A stretch of DNA of 64,000 nucleotides from a bacterium (GTDB taxonomy: Bacteria > Patescibacteriota > Gracilibacteria > Absconditabacterales > Absconditicoccaceae), in the NCBI GenBank assembly GCA_020627925.1, contig JAHDFY010000002.1, positions 1 through 64,000 on the forward strand, read 5' to 3'. The notes beneath the pieces were generated by a model that worked only from the letters and a program-made list of their open reading frames with translations, ran no database searches and was not told where the DNA came from. Positions 45,783 through 56,216 of this stretch are shown piece by piece. How positions within the stretch are numbered: the first letter of the stretch is position 1; every line of letters begins with the position of its first letter. The translations under genes and the position numbers were made by a program.

Positions 45783-46050
45783 ATACTCCCCCATAGGAAC
45801 TCTATGTTAAATGAAAAAGCTCCTTATAGCTCAACACAATGCAGGTAACCAAATACATAAACCTACGTTCATATTTTAGGTCGCATTGCATCGAGTCAAG
45901 ATTAGATATTTTTGAGGCACTGGAAGTGTAAATCCACGATAAAACGAACTATCAATGTATGGCAAGTTGCCTGAACTGTTAAAAAGCTCTGATTTATATT
46001 ATGACTTAGGTAAGAAGCCAAAAATAACTATTTTTGGTCATTTCTTTCTT
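45783..46050 (+). ncRNA. possible structured RNA of unknown class
   Basis: About 270 bases with frequent TAA/TAG in every frame and clear pairing. CATAG/CTATG closes a small hairpin. CAATGC pairs with GCATTG across about 50 bases and encloses AGGT/ACCT. CACT/AGTG and the near-palindrome GGCAAGTTGCC follow. The unit ends with CCAAAAATA ACT TATTTTTGG-type hairpin near 46019-46040 and a T-rich tract. Base content is higher in GC than the flanks. It does not show tmRNA, SRP or 6S signatures I know. Assignment as RNA is inference from structure and lack of ORFs. Confidence 0.35.
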
Positions 46051-46477
46051 TGTTTTGTCAAAAATTCAACGTTTTTTTATAGAAAAATGGGGAAAATATA
46101 AAGCTTATTATAAACAGCTTAGTATTTTTATTTTTTTGTATTGGGATGAAAGACATCGTTTTTTTACAATAGAATTAAGAGAATTTTTTTTATTAAAAAA
46201 TTGGAATAATGTGTGATAAACTAAAAAATAATTACTAAAAACTCAGTGTATATATAATATTTATTAATAGACATTCATATAAAATTGTTTATAATATTTT
46301 TTTAATTTGCTGATGATTAATGGTTCTTGTTATCATTAATGTTTTCAAATATAGCTTTTTGTGCTGATAATGGGTGTAAAACTACTTGTTTTTGTTATAT
46401 ATCTAAGTACTATTGAAATTGCTCAGAAGAGCATTCATCCTGTTTTTTGAGCTTTGTTTCATATAAGCAAGACAAGG
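46051..46477. other. AT-rich gene-free stretch before xer terminator
   Basis: Very AT-rich. No convincing gene: the short frames here are rich in Phe, Ile and Lys as expected by chance. The xer reading frame stays open upstream to 46324, through a Cys-rich segment at about 46357-46450, but the terminator at 46478 cuts across it. Confidence 0.45.
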
Positions 46478-46509
46478 TGGAAAGCCACTCCTTCGGGGGT
46501 GGTTTTCCA
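46478..46509 (+). terminator. TTCG-loop terminator upstream of xer gene
   Basis: TGGAAAGCCACTCC pairs with GGGGTGGTTTTCCA around a TTCG tetraloop, followed by TTTTTC. A strong terminator with no clear CDS before it, so it probably ends an RNA or leader transcript. Confidence 0.8.
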
Positions 46510-46566
46510 TTTTTCATTTGATTTTTTTTTCTGGTAGTTTTTTTGCCAATCCTTATAGTGTTTTGT

Positions 46567-47457
46567 ATGACTCATAAGACTCTTACCGATTATATTGATC
46601 TTTTTTTGGACTATTTGCAGGAAGCAAAGAATGCTAGTCCCAAAACTATTGAAAACTACTCTCTTTGGCTAAATAGATTAGTTAAATTTTTTGGTGATGT
46701 TGATATTTCTATCATCACATCTTTGGGCCTTCTTGATTATAGGATGCATCTTTCTAAAAAAAAACTTTCTAAAAGAACAGTCAATTATCATATGGTGGCT
46801 ATTAGGTCATTTTTAAAGTTTCTTCATAAACATGACATTGCATGCCTTAGCCCTCAAAAAGTAGAATTAGCAAAACAGGCCCCTATAAAAGTTTCATTCC
46901 TCACTCAAATACAAGTAGAACAGTTACTTTCTGCTCCACATACATATGAAAAAAAAGATCTAAAAAGAGCGAGAGATATAGCAATTCTTTCTCTGTTGTA
47001 TAGTACATGATTGAGAGTAACAGAGCTTATCTCATTAAAAATTACAGACATTTCGGATGACAGTAAACAGTTTCGTGTTATTGGAAAATGAAATAAGTTA
47101 AGATCTGTTTTTTTGACTCAAAAGGCAAGAATCACTATGCAAAATTATTTAGATTTAAGGACGGATAATTCGCCATTTTTGTTTATTAGTTTATCTAAAA
47201 ATAGTTATGGTAAAAGCCTGAGTAGAAATGCTATAGCCTCTTTGGTTAAACATTACTCTGCCCTTGTGGGAATTAAACAAAAAGTAACTCCTCATACTCT
47301 AAGACATAGTTTTGCTACTGCTCTGCTAAAAAAATGAGCAGACTTGAGAGCTGTACAAACAATGCTGGGACATGCTTCGATTACAACGACGCAAATTTAT
47401 ACTCATGTTGATGATAAACATCTGCAAGAAGTTCATTGATTGCTTGATGATGAATAA
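46567..47457 (+). CDS. tyrosine recombinase XerC/XerD-like
   Basis: A 296-residue site-specific recombinase. The SAM-like N-terminal core-binding domain covers residues 1-95. The catalytic residues are visible: Arg in YSTGLRVTEL near residue 149 (Gly is TGA), Lys in [19 protein letters not shown] (His and Arg) near residue 245, LGHASITTT (His) near residue 268 and the nucleophile Tyr in TQIYTHVD near residue 277. Length and layout fit chromosome-dimer resolution by a Xer protein rather than an integrase. The ATG at 46567 was chosen because the upstream in-frame DNA contains a terminator. Confidence 0.92.
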
Positions 47458-47465
47458 AAATATAT

Positions 47466-47498
47466 AAAAAAACTGGCACGTTGTGTGGCAGTTTTTTT
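47466..47498. terminator. bidirectional terminator between xer and alaS
   Basis: AAAAAAACTG-G-CAC pairs with GTG-G-CAGTTTTTTT with one G-G mismatch around GTTGT. T-runs on both strands serve the convergent xer and alaS genes. Confidence 0.8.
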
Positions 47499-47502
47499 AT
47501 TT

Positions 47503-49194
47503 CTATTCTTCTTCTACGAAATGTAGGAATACTCCATCATATTTTTTTACATCAGTGACATGTCGTTTTTTGTTGTTTTCATCTACAAGAATTCATTTGT
47601 CTCCTGTTTGTCATCCACTTTCTGCATAGAAAGGAGTTTTATCTAGTATAATAACTCTTTGGTCGTGAACGACAAAATTTTTGATAATTTTGCAATCTTC
47701 TTGGTTTGTTGTTGTTCGTCCTATAAATTCTGTCTGATCAATTCATTGTAGGTAATTGGCCCAATCAATATCCTTGTTAAACATTTTTTGACTAGAAGAT
47801 TTTGCTAGTTTTTTTGCATCTTCCATATGTTTTTGAAAGCTTTCCATATCGACAGAAAATCATTTTTCATCAGTGATTTCTTGAGTTAACTCGACAGGGA
47901 ATCCGTACGTATCATACAACTTAAAAGCGTGAGATCAGTCTAATTTCTTATTTGAAGATTTCTCTAAATAGTCCTCTAGAATTTTCCTTCACTTTTTTAT
48001 TGTTTTTTCAAATTGTTCCATCTCCTTTGTAAGTGTTGCAATACTTGATTGTTTTGCAGTTGTTAATCCTGGGTATGCTTGTTGATATTCTTTTTCTATT
48101 GTTTCATAGAGTGTTTCAATGATATTTTTTATTGAGTGATTTGTGTCCAAAGTACCATGTTGTGGAAAAAGCTTTGTTAGGTGATAATATGCTCTTCTAA
48201 TTAATCTTCTTGCAACATACCCTCTTGATTCATTGGAAGGAATAACTCAGTCCATCAATAAAATTGCAACAGATCTCATATGTTCAGCCACAATCCTAAA
48301 CGATCTTGTAACTTGTATTTGTGCTGGAGATTGATCATTAAATTTTGTCACAAATGAAGGATATTGTTGTCCAACTATCTTTTCTATTTGATCAATAATA
48401 GGAGAAAAAAGTGATGTTTCAAAGATAGTCTCTTTATTTTGCAATACCATGTTTAACCTTTCGAATCCCATTCCTGTGTCTATATTCTGTTGACTCAAAG
48501 GAGAAAATTTCCCATCTTCATCTTTATAAAATTCCATAAACACATTGTTCCATATTTCTACATATCTATCATTTTCTCCGATATTTCGGTCACTTGGACC
48601 CCATTCCTCTCCTCTATCATAGTGAAATTCAGCACTCGGTCCACAAGGTCCAATTGGTCATGCTGGTCATCGCCAGTTATCGCATTTGGTTGGCATATGC
48701 ATAGGTATTGCCTTTATTTTTTCTTTGGTGATACCGTTGGCCAATAAAATATCTTCAGCTTCTTGGTCATAAGGAACAAGCTCTTTCCCATTCTCATCAA
48801 AAAGTCATCAAAAAATACTACATCAGAGTTTATTGATGTTAAGATTAAGATGCTTCACGAGAAATTCTATCGATCGCGTTAGACTTTCTTTTTTGAAGTA
48901 ATCTCACAACGACCAGTTTCCCATCATCTCAAAAAATGTACAATGTCTCTCTGTTAGTCATACTTCTTCGATATCACCTGTTCTTATGCACCTTTGTATG
49001 TTGTATAATCTCGTTCCTTTGGGATGTGGCTTTCCTGTTAGATACGGGACCAATGGTTGCATTCATGCAACATTAAAAATCACCGTTTTGTCCTCTCCTG
49101 CTGGAACTAAGCTTGATGGTTTTGCTTCTGCATGTTTTTTTTCTTTCCAAAAAGCATATCGTAATTTTCTTATTTCATGGGGAGTTGTGTTCAT
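47503..49194 (-). CDS. alaS: alanyl-tRNA synthetase, short form without editing domain
   Basis: A 563-residue class II synthetase. The catalytic domain is intact: FLxxKHHAE-type opening ([19 protein letters not shown]), [71 protein letters not shown] and TGMGFERL. The tRNA-recognition helical domain follows. The chain stops at TAG right after [15 protein letters not shown] and a short beta part. The HxxxH...CxxxH zinc/editing domain and the C-Ala domain of the usual 850-900-residue protein are absent, and a terminator follows at once. A separate editing protein elsewhere is possible. Confidence 0.9.
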
Positions 49195-49218
49195 AGGAGT
49201 GATTATATAGTTGTTAAA

Positions 49219-51240
49219 TTACTCTTCTTCAAATTGTTTGATAAATGTTTCGATGTTTGTTTCATATACTCATTTTTCTGTTAGAATATACATGAAATTA
49301 GGTGTTGTTGTTGGTATTGTTATGTCGATGATTGAGTCTTTTGTTTTATCGAATTGCATTCTGAATACATATAATAGATTGTAACTATGTTGTTTTCCAG
49401 AGCTTGTTTTTTTAGGATTAGATCTGTATACGGTGATAGACATTTTATCCTTATCAAAAAGGAATACGTAAGGAGAATCTGTTAGTTGAATAACTTTTAC
49501 GTTTTCTCCCAATCAGTTTTCGATATTGTCTCATCACAAAAGAGGAACTTCACGAGAACTTAGCTCACTTACAGAATCTGGTTCTCTCCATAGTTGGTAT
49601 AATTTTTTTTCTTTTCCTTCCCAGACAAGAAAGGTTCCATCGATAGACATACTTGAAAAATTTTGTGCTTGACCAGTTCCTGTATGAAGGTTTCTATTGA
49701 TGTATCTCACACTACTTCAAAAGTCAGTGTAGCTTCCAATTTTGTTTGAATATCTTGAAATTATTTTTTTACTTTCTTCTTCAAAAGATTGATTGTCATG
49801 AAGAATATATAAGTTTGAACTAGTAAATGTTCCTAGCTCATGTATAGGACTTGGGAAAAAAGAATCGTCGGTTTGTAGCGGTTGTACTCATCATTGAGTC
49901 ACACGGTAAACATTGCTAGAGTCATCAAAACAGTAGAGACCTTGTTGGCTTAAATCAAACGAGCATCCTTTCATGGTGATGCTTTCATCATTATAGCTAA
50001 TTAAATTCCCTATGATGTCGGCACTAATCCCTTGCATAACTACTCATTTTGTTCCTGCAAGGTATAAACTTTGGTTATAGAGAATTGTTTTTAATTCTCC
50101 TAGGGTTGATTTGTGCTCTGCTCCCAATGGGTAAATATTCTCAAAATAGCTAGAATTTTGTTCAATATTATCTATGAGTACTACATTAAATCATTCATAG
50201 TATTTTTCTTGTATGAATTGTTTCCATTTTTTTACTTCTTCTGGTCGTCTATTTTCTGATTCTAATATAGCTAATTGTTCCACTACTTCTTGATATTTTT
50301 CAGCTTTTATAGGATCGTCAATTGAGATTTGTACAAAATCATTGATGTCTTTTTTAATTTTATCAAGAGTAATTGTTACTTCAGTTCCATCTTCTAAGAT
50401 AAATGTTGGTTGATTACTTCCAGACCCAGTGAGTGTTGAAATAACATTAATGGCCAAAAATATAATGAACGATCAAAGTATTCATATAGTTATATTGTAC
50501 TTATGCTTTAGAATTGTTTTTTGGTCAATAATTGGTTTTCTATTTTCCTTATTTTTCTTTTTTGCTATTTTAGTAATGTTTTTTTCTTTGTAATTTTGCA
50601 CCAAAATAATTCCAAGCTCGGTTGGATCAATCTTGGTAGTAAATAGTTTTTCAAAAAAATCGATAACATCTTTAGCATCAAAACTCCATATCTCATCAAG
50701 TTCTTTCATATCTTGCTCATCTAGTAAGTTTTGATAGTTTGTTCCAATAACGACCAATCTATCATCGGGTTGAATTTCTCCTTCGATGAAATCAGAAAAC
50801 GTATCAATAGATCCTCTATTGGAAATATCATTACTCGCAGCAAAGTATGTTTTTTTGTTTCTTACAATAATAATACTTACTTCTCCAATAAGAGATGAGA
50901 AAAGTGTATTTTTGTAAATAAGCTGTATCATTCCTTTTATTGAAAAAGGTTGACTATTATCTTCTACTTTTTCAGCAAAAGCATCAAGTCTTGTATTTAG
51001 TTTTTCTAGCTCATTTTCAAATACGTAAGCAACGTCATCTTCTGAAAGGGATGAGTCATGCCCTGCTCTATCTATGGTGTTTGCAACAAAATCATTGATT
51101 AGTTCTTTTTGATGATCAAGAAGTTTTTGATTGAGAAATAGTAAATTAACAAAAATTTCAAGTCAATTATCGCATAACTTGTTCATTGCTAACTCGTTGG
51201 TTTTTTCTCGATATAACTTTGATTTTTGGCTTTTTGCCAT
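49219..51240 (-). CDS. single-pass membrane protein with repeat-like beta C-terminus, unknown
   Basis: A 673-residue protein. A helical N-terminal region (residues 1-105) is followed by an alpha/beta part with VSIIIVRNKKTYFAASND (residues 120-137) and RLVVIGTNY. One membrane helix (about residues 254-275) separates this from a C-terminal part of about 400 residues. That part has recurring short beta-like units (LYLAGTKGVVM, GLYCFDDSSNVYRV, NLYILHDN, FLVGEGKEKKLYQL) that resemble a beta-propeller. I know no family for the whole. Topology (kinase- or phosphatase-like inside, propeller outside) is inference. Confidence 0.65.
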
Positions 51241-51422
51241 TGTTGAGAATTTTTATGGAAAGTAAAACTTTACACCAGTGTGCGTTCTAGCTAAATAGAT
51301 AGTGAATAGCTACGTTTTTTCAATGAAATTTTGTTATTAGATCATCAATTAGTTATCACTTTTTTCTTTTTTTATTGCTATGATAAAAAATGACTACTGA
51401 TAGTTATCTTTCTCTGATTTAG

Positions 51423-52268
51423 TTATTTTCGAAATAATAGTTTTTTAGCCAAAAATCTACCAACACCAAACATTGCTAGAACTTTATTTTTATTTTTTTT
51501 GGGGTTTTTGGCCAATCTGTATAAGGCTTCAAATATTCTTCATTTTATTGCTCGCTCGGGAGCTCTTTTTTCATATCAAGATATAAAGTCCATTAATCAT
51601 CATGCATTAAAAACAAGTATTCAATTTTTTTCAAAAAAACTTTTGTGTTTTTCTGTTCGTACTTCTTGCTTGGGAGTTCCCAATCCCACAATAAAAAGTT
51701 TATATTGAGCTTTTGTTTCATTAAGCGATTGTTGATATTTTTCAAAAGGAAATGCTTTATTCTCCTCTGAATCTCTGTAGTTATGTGCGAAAGAAAAATC
51801 AATTGCCTTATTGTAGAATTGTTTTTGAAAATTTTCTTTTGCATATTCTACATACTCTTTTCCTTTGTTGATAACTGGGTCATAGGTGTGATATAGAGCG
51901 ATATGAAAATTGTTAGGATCCTTTTTCATTACTTTTTTTAAAAAATAAGGAATGAAATCAGTTCCATTTAAATTGGTAGGTCGCCTTGATGAAAGTATCT
52001 TATTGAAACGACTTGCTATAGCATAAAACACTTCAATAGCAATACCATCAGGCAATATAAAATCAGCCTGTAACATCGCAGCATTGTATTTTTTTTGTTG
52101 TTGGTTTTGTTTTTCAAAAAGTCTTAATTTCATTGCATTGGCAAAATAGAGAAAACTAACGACAGTATAACCCTTCTCTTTGTGATGGTCCATTATTTGT
52201 TTGCTAGCATCATTTCTGCTCGTATTGAGTATTTTTTGTAATATTGGAAGCGAGTTTGTTACGGACAT
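51423..52268 (-). CDS. WecG/TagA/CpsF-family glycosyltransferase
   Basis: A 281-residue enzyme of the family that adds a second sugar to an undecaprenyl-linked amino sugar in wall or surface polymer synthesis. Seen: AMLQADFILPDGIAIEVFY near residue 68 (the usual DG motif), NGTDFIPYFLK near residue 103, LFIVGLGTPKQEVR near residue 196 (the GxPxQE motif) and the C-terminal FISGYEKRAPERAIKGRIFEALYRL with basic end. Start at ATG 52268; a TTG five codons upstream is also in frame. No other wall-polymer genes are adjacent. Confidence 0.9.
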
Positions 52269-52355
52269 CTTTTTGTGATACAATTAAATACTTTTATGTT
52301 ATTTTATAGTTTTTATACTTATTTATCTTTTTTTTTAAATAAAAAAATACTTATG

Positions 52356-52387
52356 TAAAAAAAACAAACTGCTTGTGAGCAATTTGT
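52356..52387 (-). terminator. terminator of corA
   Basis: On the minus strand, ACAAATTGCT pairs with AGCAGTTTGT (one mismatch) around CACA and is followed by eight T. Confidence 0.75.
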
Positions 52388-52393
52388 TTTTGA

Positions 52394-53329
52394 TTACAGC
52401 CATCATTTTTTTTTGAACAAAAGAATGGTTATGAGTAATAAGATGATCATAGATCCTATTATTCAGATGAAAGCATAAGGAGAGTCGGCGAAAGGTAATG
52501 CGACATTCATCCCATAAGCTCAAACAATAACAGCCATTAATCCTGTTACTACGGTACATATTGTCAATGTTGTAATGATGGTGTTAGTTTTGATCGTCAT
52601 CAAGGAATTATAGGTGTCTGTCAGAGATCTGATTGTTTCAAAGGAAACGGAGATAGTATTGATGATTTTATCTAACTTTGCATCCAAATCATCAACATAC
52701 AATTTCAGCTCTTCTACGTCAATGCTGTCTTGTTGATATATTTTTTTTAGATTTCTTTTGATTTCATGGAGAATCTCTCTTTGTGGCCTAAATGTATGTT
52801 GTAAGACAATCATATTAACCTTTTTGGTCATGAGCTCTTCGATTAGTTTCTTGCTCAAAGTATTGGAGTACATTATTGATTCTTGTAATTTGAGAATTTC
52901 TCTGTTGGATTTACTCATTCATCTTAGTGTTTTGTCGTACATGATGTCAAAAATTTCATACATCACGTCAAAAGTATTCTTTATTCCATTTTTTATCCTG
53001 TAATCTTCTTTATTCATGAGCGTGATGCTTTTTTCTAAGTTTTTTGAACTGAATCTACTCACTGATAGTATGACACCATCGATAATAATAATTGCCAATG
53101 CGTTCAGTAGGTGTTTGTGTAGTGCTTGTTTGTACTTGGGAAAATTAACCATAATGGCTAATGTTTCTTCTTCTTCAAAGTACTCTACTTTATTTTCACT
53201 ATTCATTTCGAGAAGATCTTCCAAGATAAGTTCATGAAAACTGTATTTTTGATGCAATGCCAAAACCTCCTCCCTTGTTGGGGCGTTTAGATGTATTCGT
53301 GTAAACTGCTTGTTTTGGCTTTTGAGCAT
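52394..53329 (-). CDS. corA: CorA-family magnesium/cobalt transporter
   Basis: A 311-residue ion channel. A cytoplasmic alpha/beta domain (residues 1-130) leads into a long stalk helix and two C-terminal membrane helices (about residues 250-270 and 283-303). The signature YGMNV lies between them near residue 276. The loop after the first helix reads NVALPFADSPYAF where many relatives have MPE, so the usual MPEL loop is altered. The gene is divergent from the PHP gene. Confidence 0.93.
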
Positions 53330-53507
53330 GATAGTATCTATATATAATTGCTAAATAATTATATATTTTTATTGTCTTATTTGCAAAATATAGAAAGGTT
53401 TTTTGCAGGTATTCATTGTTGCTGGCTACTATATTCAAACTATTTTTTATTGCAATACTTTGAAAAACAAATAAATTCTGACTATATTTACGTTTTGATT
53501 TTTGTCT

Positions 53508-54446
53508 ATGTTTGTCCATCTGCACGGTCACAGTACGTATTCTATGTTAGAGGGTATCTGATCTATAAAAGAAATAATTGCTAGAATACAAGAGTTGGGA
53601 ATGAATACTGTTGCTTTGACTGATTATTTTGGGCTTTATGGCATTGTTGATTTTTTTCGTACCGCTTCTGATAATGAGGTAAAACCTATTTTTGGTTTAG
53701 AAATACATTATGTTGATAAAATCCAATGATATATTCCTGATGAGAGCGATGGAACAATTGTTTTGCTTGCTGAGTCTATGTTGGGTTATAGTAACTTGCT
53801 CAAATTAATGTCTTTTGCTTTTGATAATCTCATTGACGAAAAGCCAACTATTGATAAAGCAAAGCTAGAAGAATTACAAGAAGGTATTTTTTGCTTAATT
53901 GGAGGAACTTTGTCATGATATGGAAAAAAAGTATCACAGTGAATCTCAGAAGCAGAGCTCAATGAATACTTATATAATTTTTTACATATTTTTTGAAAAA
54001 AACATCTCGTAATGGAAGTCGTTGCTCAAGATTACTCTGATGAACCTTCTTATCAAAAAATTAATGAATGAGTTTTGGAATTTGCACAAAAAGAATGATT
54101 AATTGCTGTTGCAACATCAAATTTTCATTATCTTAGAAAGGAAGATAAAGAGGCATATGAGTTAGCGCTAGCAATTAAAGATGGTTACAAAATTTTTGAT
54201 GAGCAAAGAAGACATATTAAATGACACTACCATATTTATTCAGAGCAAGAAGTTCGTCAGACACTTACCAATAATTGAATTGATGCTACAATAGTGGATG
54301 AACTTATCAATAACACATGATTGATTGCAGATCAATGCGAGGTAAAACTAGAACTATATCAATCTCTTTTTCCCAAATATGAAAACCCAGACTATATTAC
54401 CTCTCTCTATCAACAATATGGTGATGAGTTAGTAGATAAAATGTAA
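53508..54446 (+). CDS. stand-alone PHP-domain protein like DnaE N-terminus
   Basis: A 312-residue protein that starts FVHLHGHSTYSMLEG (residues 2-16), the PHP-domain opening of bacterial DNA polymerase III alpha, with the first His pair. NTVALTDYFGLYGIVDFF, VKPIFGLEIHYV, LLAESMLGYSNLLKLMS and ATSNFHYLRKEDKEAYELAL also match DnaE PHP motifs 2-9. The chain ends with TAA where DnaE would continue into the palm domain. Metal ligands are partly kept: the second HxH reads TDYFGLYG, losing a His (DHGxxxG in DnaE). It may be a cut-down DnaE relic or a separate PHP protein; the polymerase part is not in the window. Confidence 0.75.
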
Positions 54447-54534
54447 CAGTATTTTAAATTTTTGTGTATTGCTTTTTTGTTGTTAATATATATAATATAT
54501 TCTATGTAATTATAGAATTGTATATTAATTGATA

Positions 54535-54559
54535 AAAATAAAATAAAATAAAATAAAAT
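54535..54559 (+). repeat. (AAAAT)5 tandem repeat
   Basis: Five exact AAAAT units directly in front of the beta-barrel-like gene, ending three bases before its ATG. Such short repeats change length by slippage. Here they occupy the ribosome-binding-site region. Confidence 0.9.
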
Positions 54560-54562
54560 GAA

Positions 54563-55088
54563 ATGAAAATAATAACAACAACTTTGCTCCTATTCGTTTT
54601 TTCTTTTTTCGTAGTAAAAAATTCTTATTCACAGCATGATATTTGTTTTGCAGGGGGATTAAATTTAGGAGTTAACTCTAATGTTGGAATTGATCTCGGG
54701 CTGTTTGCACAATCTGGTTTCAAATTTTCAAATTCGCCAAATGTTATAATTGGCTTTATTGAATCTGAGATTAATTTGAGTAGTAGTTTTTTCTCGACAA
54801 AACTATTTGCGGTACCCTATGTAAAATTGGGAATTGGGCTGATGGGAAAAGAAAAATTAAATGATGTAAACTTTTTTTTTTTCTGGAGGTTATGTCTCCT
54901 TATTAAAAGGTTTCGTTGATTTAACTTCAAAACCCTTTACTGGAGTTTTGGTTGATACAGGTATTTATGCAAAGCTTGGAATGGCTTTATCACGAAGGTG
55001 TTCTGTTTATGCTTCATATTCATTTGATCTTGCATCAAATTATGGGCTACTTTGTTTTGGAATTACTTGGGGAGTGTCATTTTTTTAA
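54563..55088 (+). pseudogene. outer-membrane beta-barrel-like protein, frameshifted at T11
   Basis: The frame starts with a signal peptide of the type used in Gram-negative bacteria (residues 1-23, ending SYSQ). A barrel-like pattern of alternating residues follows with aromatic ends (INLSSSFFSTKLFAVPYVKL, GLGLMG). A run of 11 T at 54872-54882 throws it out of frame after residue 103. Dropping one T (or adding two) restores SGGYVSLLKGFVDLTSKPF and onward to SFF and TAA at 55086, a 174-residue protein. All its glycines are GGN; no TGA appears in either restored half, unlike neighbouring genes. This suggests recent transfer from a standard-code bacterium. Whether it is dead or phase-variable cannot be told from one sequence. 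Confidence 0.75.
54872..54882 (+). repeat. T11 homopolymer tract in coding sequence
   Basis: Eleven T directly after AAC. Restoring the frame needs 10 or 13. This is the kind of tract that slips during replication and can switch a surface protein on or off; it could also be a sequencing error. Confidence 0.85.
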
Positions 55089-55095
55089 GAAAACT

Positions 55096-55125
55096 AAAAA
55101 GAAAAGCGAATTTGCTTTTCTTTTT
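55096..55125. terminator. terminator after beta-barrel-like gene
   Basis: AAAAAGAAAAGC pairs with GCTTTTCTTTTT around GAATTT. The T-rich arm serves the plus strand; the minus-strand methylase gene ends two bases further on. Confidence 0.75.
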
Positions 55126-55126
55126 C

Positions 55127-56152
55127 TTATAGCATTATTTTGATTATTTGTCTTCCTACTTTTTGTCATTTTCTGCTGTATACTTCAGGGCATGTTTCAT
55201 AAGCTATTCCTTTCTCATCTAAATAATGTTCAATAAAACGAGGAACAATGTCATCATGTTGTAAATGAACTGGCGCAGTTATTACTATAATACTTCCTTT
55301 GGCAAAAAAGTTGATTGAATGTCTCAAAAAATCTTCATAGAGTGCATAAATATCTTTTTGAATATTGTAGCTTTCCCTTGCAGTAGTTCTGTGGTTAATT
55401 ATTGGTCATAGCCATCATTCGGTGACTATACAATTGCTGTTTTTGAGCATTTTTTTGTTGAATGGATTGGTGACGTCATGTTTGATAAATAGAATTTTTT
55501 TATCTGATTTGCTTTGATGTTCATCTCGCCATTTCTTGTTTAGTTTTGCCTGTGTAATGTTTTTATCTGATCCAAAGGTATCATATCCTAGTGCATTAGC
55601 GAGAAAAGAAGTAGTTCCAAATCATACAAATGGATCATAGATTGTAGGCTCTTGTGTGCTTTTTTTGCGATACTCCCCTACTGCAATGTTTAGTAGTGTG
55701 TGTGTTAGCTTTGTTGGCATCATTCCAATTTTCATTCCACGACTAGGTTTGTCAAAGTCGATGGTTTCATAGAGAGGAATATTTTGGTAATGCATTACTA
55801 ATCATAACTGATCTTTACCAAGAGCAAGTATTTCATCTCATTTTTGTTTGAGCTCTTTGTCGCTTTTTCTTGGTTCAATTATTTTGTATCTTTTGTAATA
55901 TCATTCTTTTTTCAGTGTTTGAGCGAGTCGTTTTTGATCTGTTCATAAAATTGATTTTTTGCTCATTTTGTCTATTTCTTCAATCGTAATGATGCGTCAT
56001 ATTTTAATGAGTGAACCAACTTGTAATTGTTTGATGTCGTGGGGATAATCGAAAAAAAATGTCTGTCAAGAAAGATTGATATTTGTTGCGCCTAATGATT
56101 GTAACTCAAATGCTGCAATTTTTTTATGGTTTCCGCTAATTCAAAAATACAT
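55127..56152 (-). CDS. Trm11-like RNA/DNA methyltransferase
   Basis: A 341-residue SAM-dependent methylase. SAM motif I is in IYDPFVGFGTTSFLANALG (near residue 190). ATGFGSDKN-like FGSDKNITQAKLN holds the ribose-binding acid. The catalytic motif IV position reads VTEGWLGPIINHR instead of NPPYG/DPPYG. The N-terminal half resembles a THUMP-like RNA-binding part (KIAAFELQSLGATNINLSGQ). Together this is the Trm11/TRMT10-m2G10 type of tRNA guanine methylase, with the altered motif IV common in CPR relatives as far as I recall. Target assignment is inference. Confidence 0.75.
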
Positions 56153-56153
56153 G

Positions 56154-56200
56154 AAAAGAAAAAGATATAATAATTGTGTATTACTATATCTTTTTCTTTT
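56154..56200. terminator. long-stem terminator downstream of atpC
   Basis: AAAAGAAAAAGATATA pairs perfectly over 16 bases with TATATCTTTTTCTTTT. It lies just past the atpC stop on the minus strand and just before the methylase start, so it isolates the two. Confidence 0.85.
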
Positions 56201-56216
56201 TTCAATGCACGCCGAT

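Noticed and set aside
46339-46566. Cys-rich upstream extension of the xer frame with signal-like start
   Set aside because: A strong terminator runs through it and no start codon or RBS supports it; in-frame openness is probably chance.
46567-47457. Phage integrase marking a prophage
   Set aside because: Length and layout fit a housekeeping Xer protein; no phage structural genes or att repeats nearby, and the holin-family gene at 44.2 kb belongs to a widespread non-phage family.
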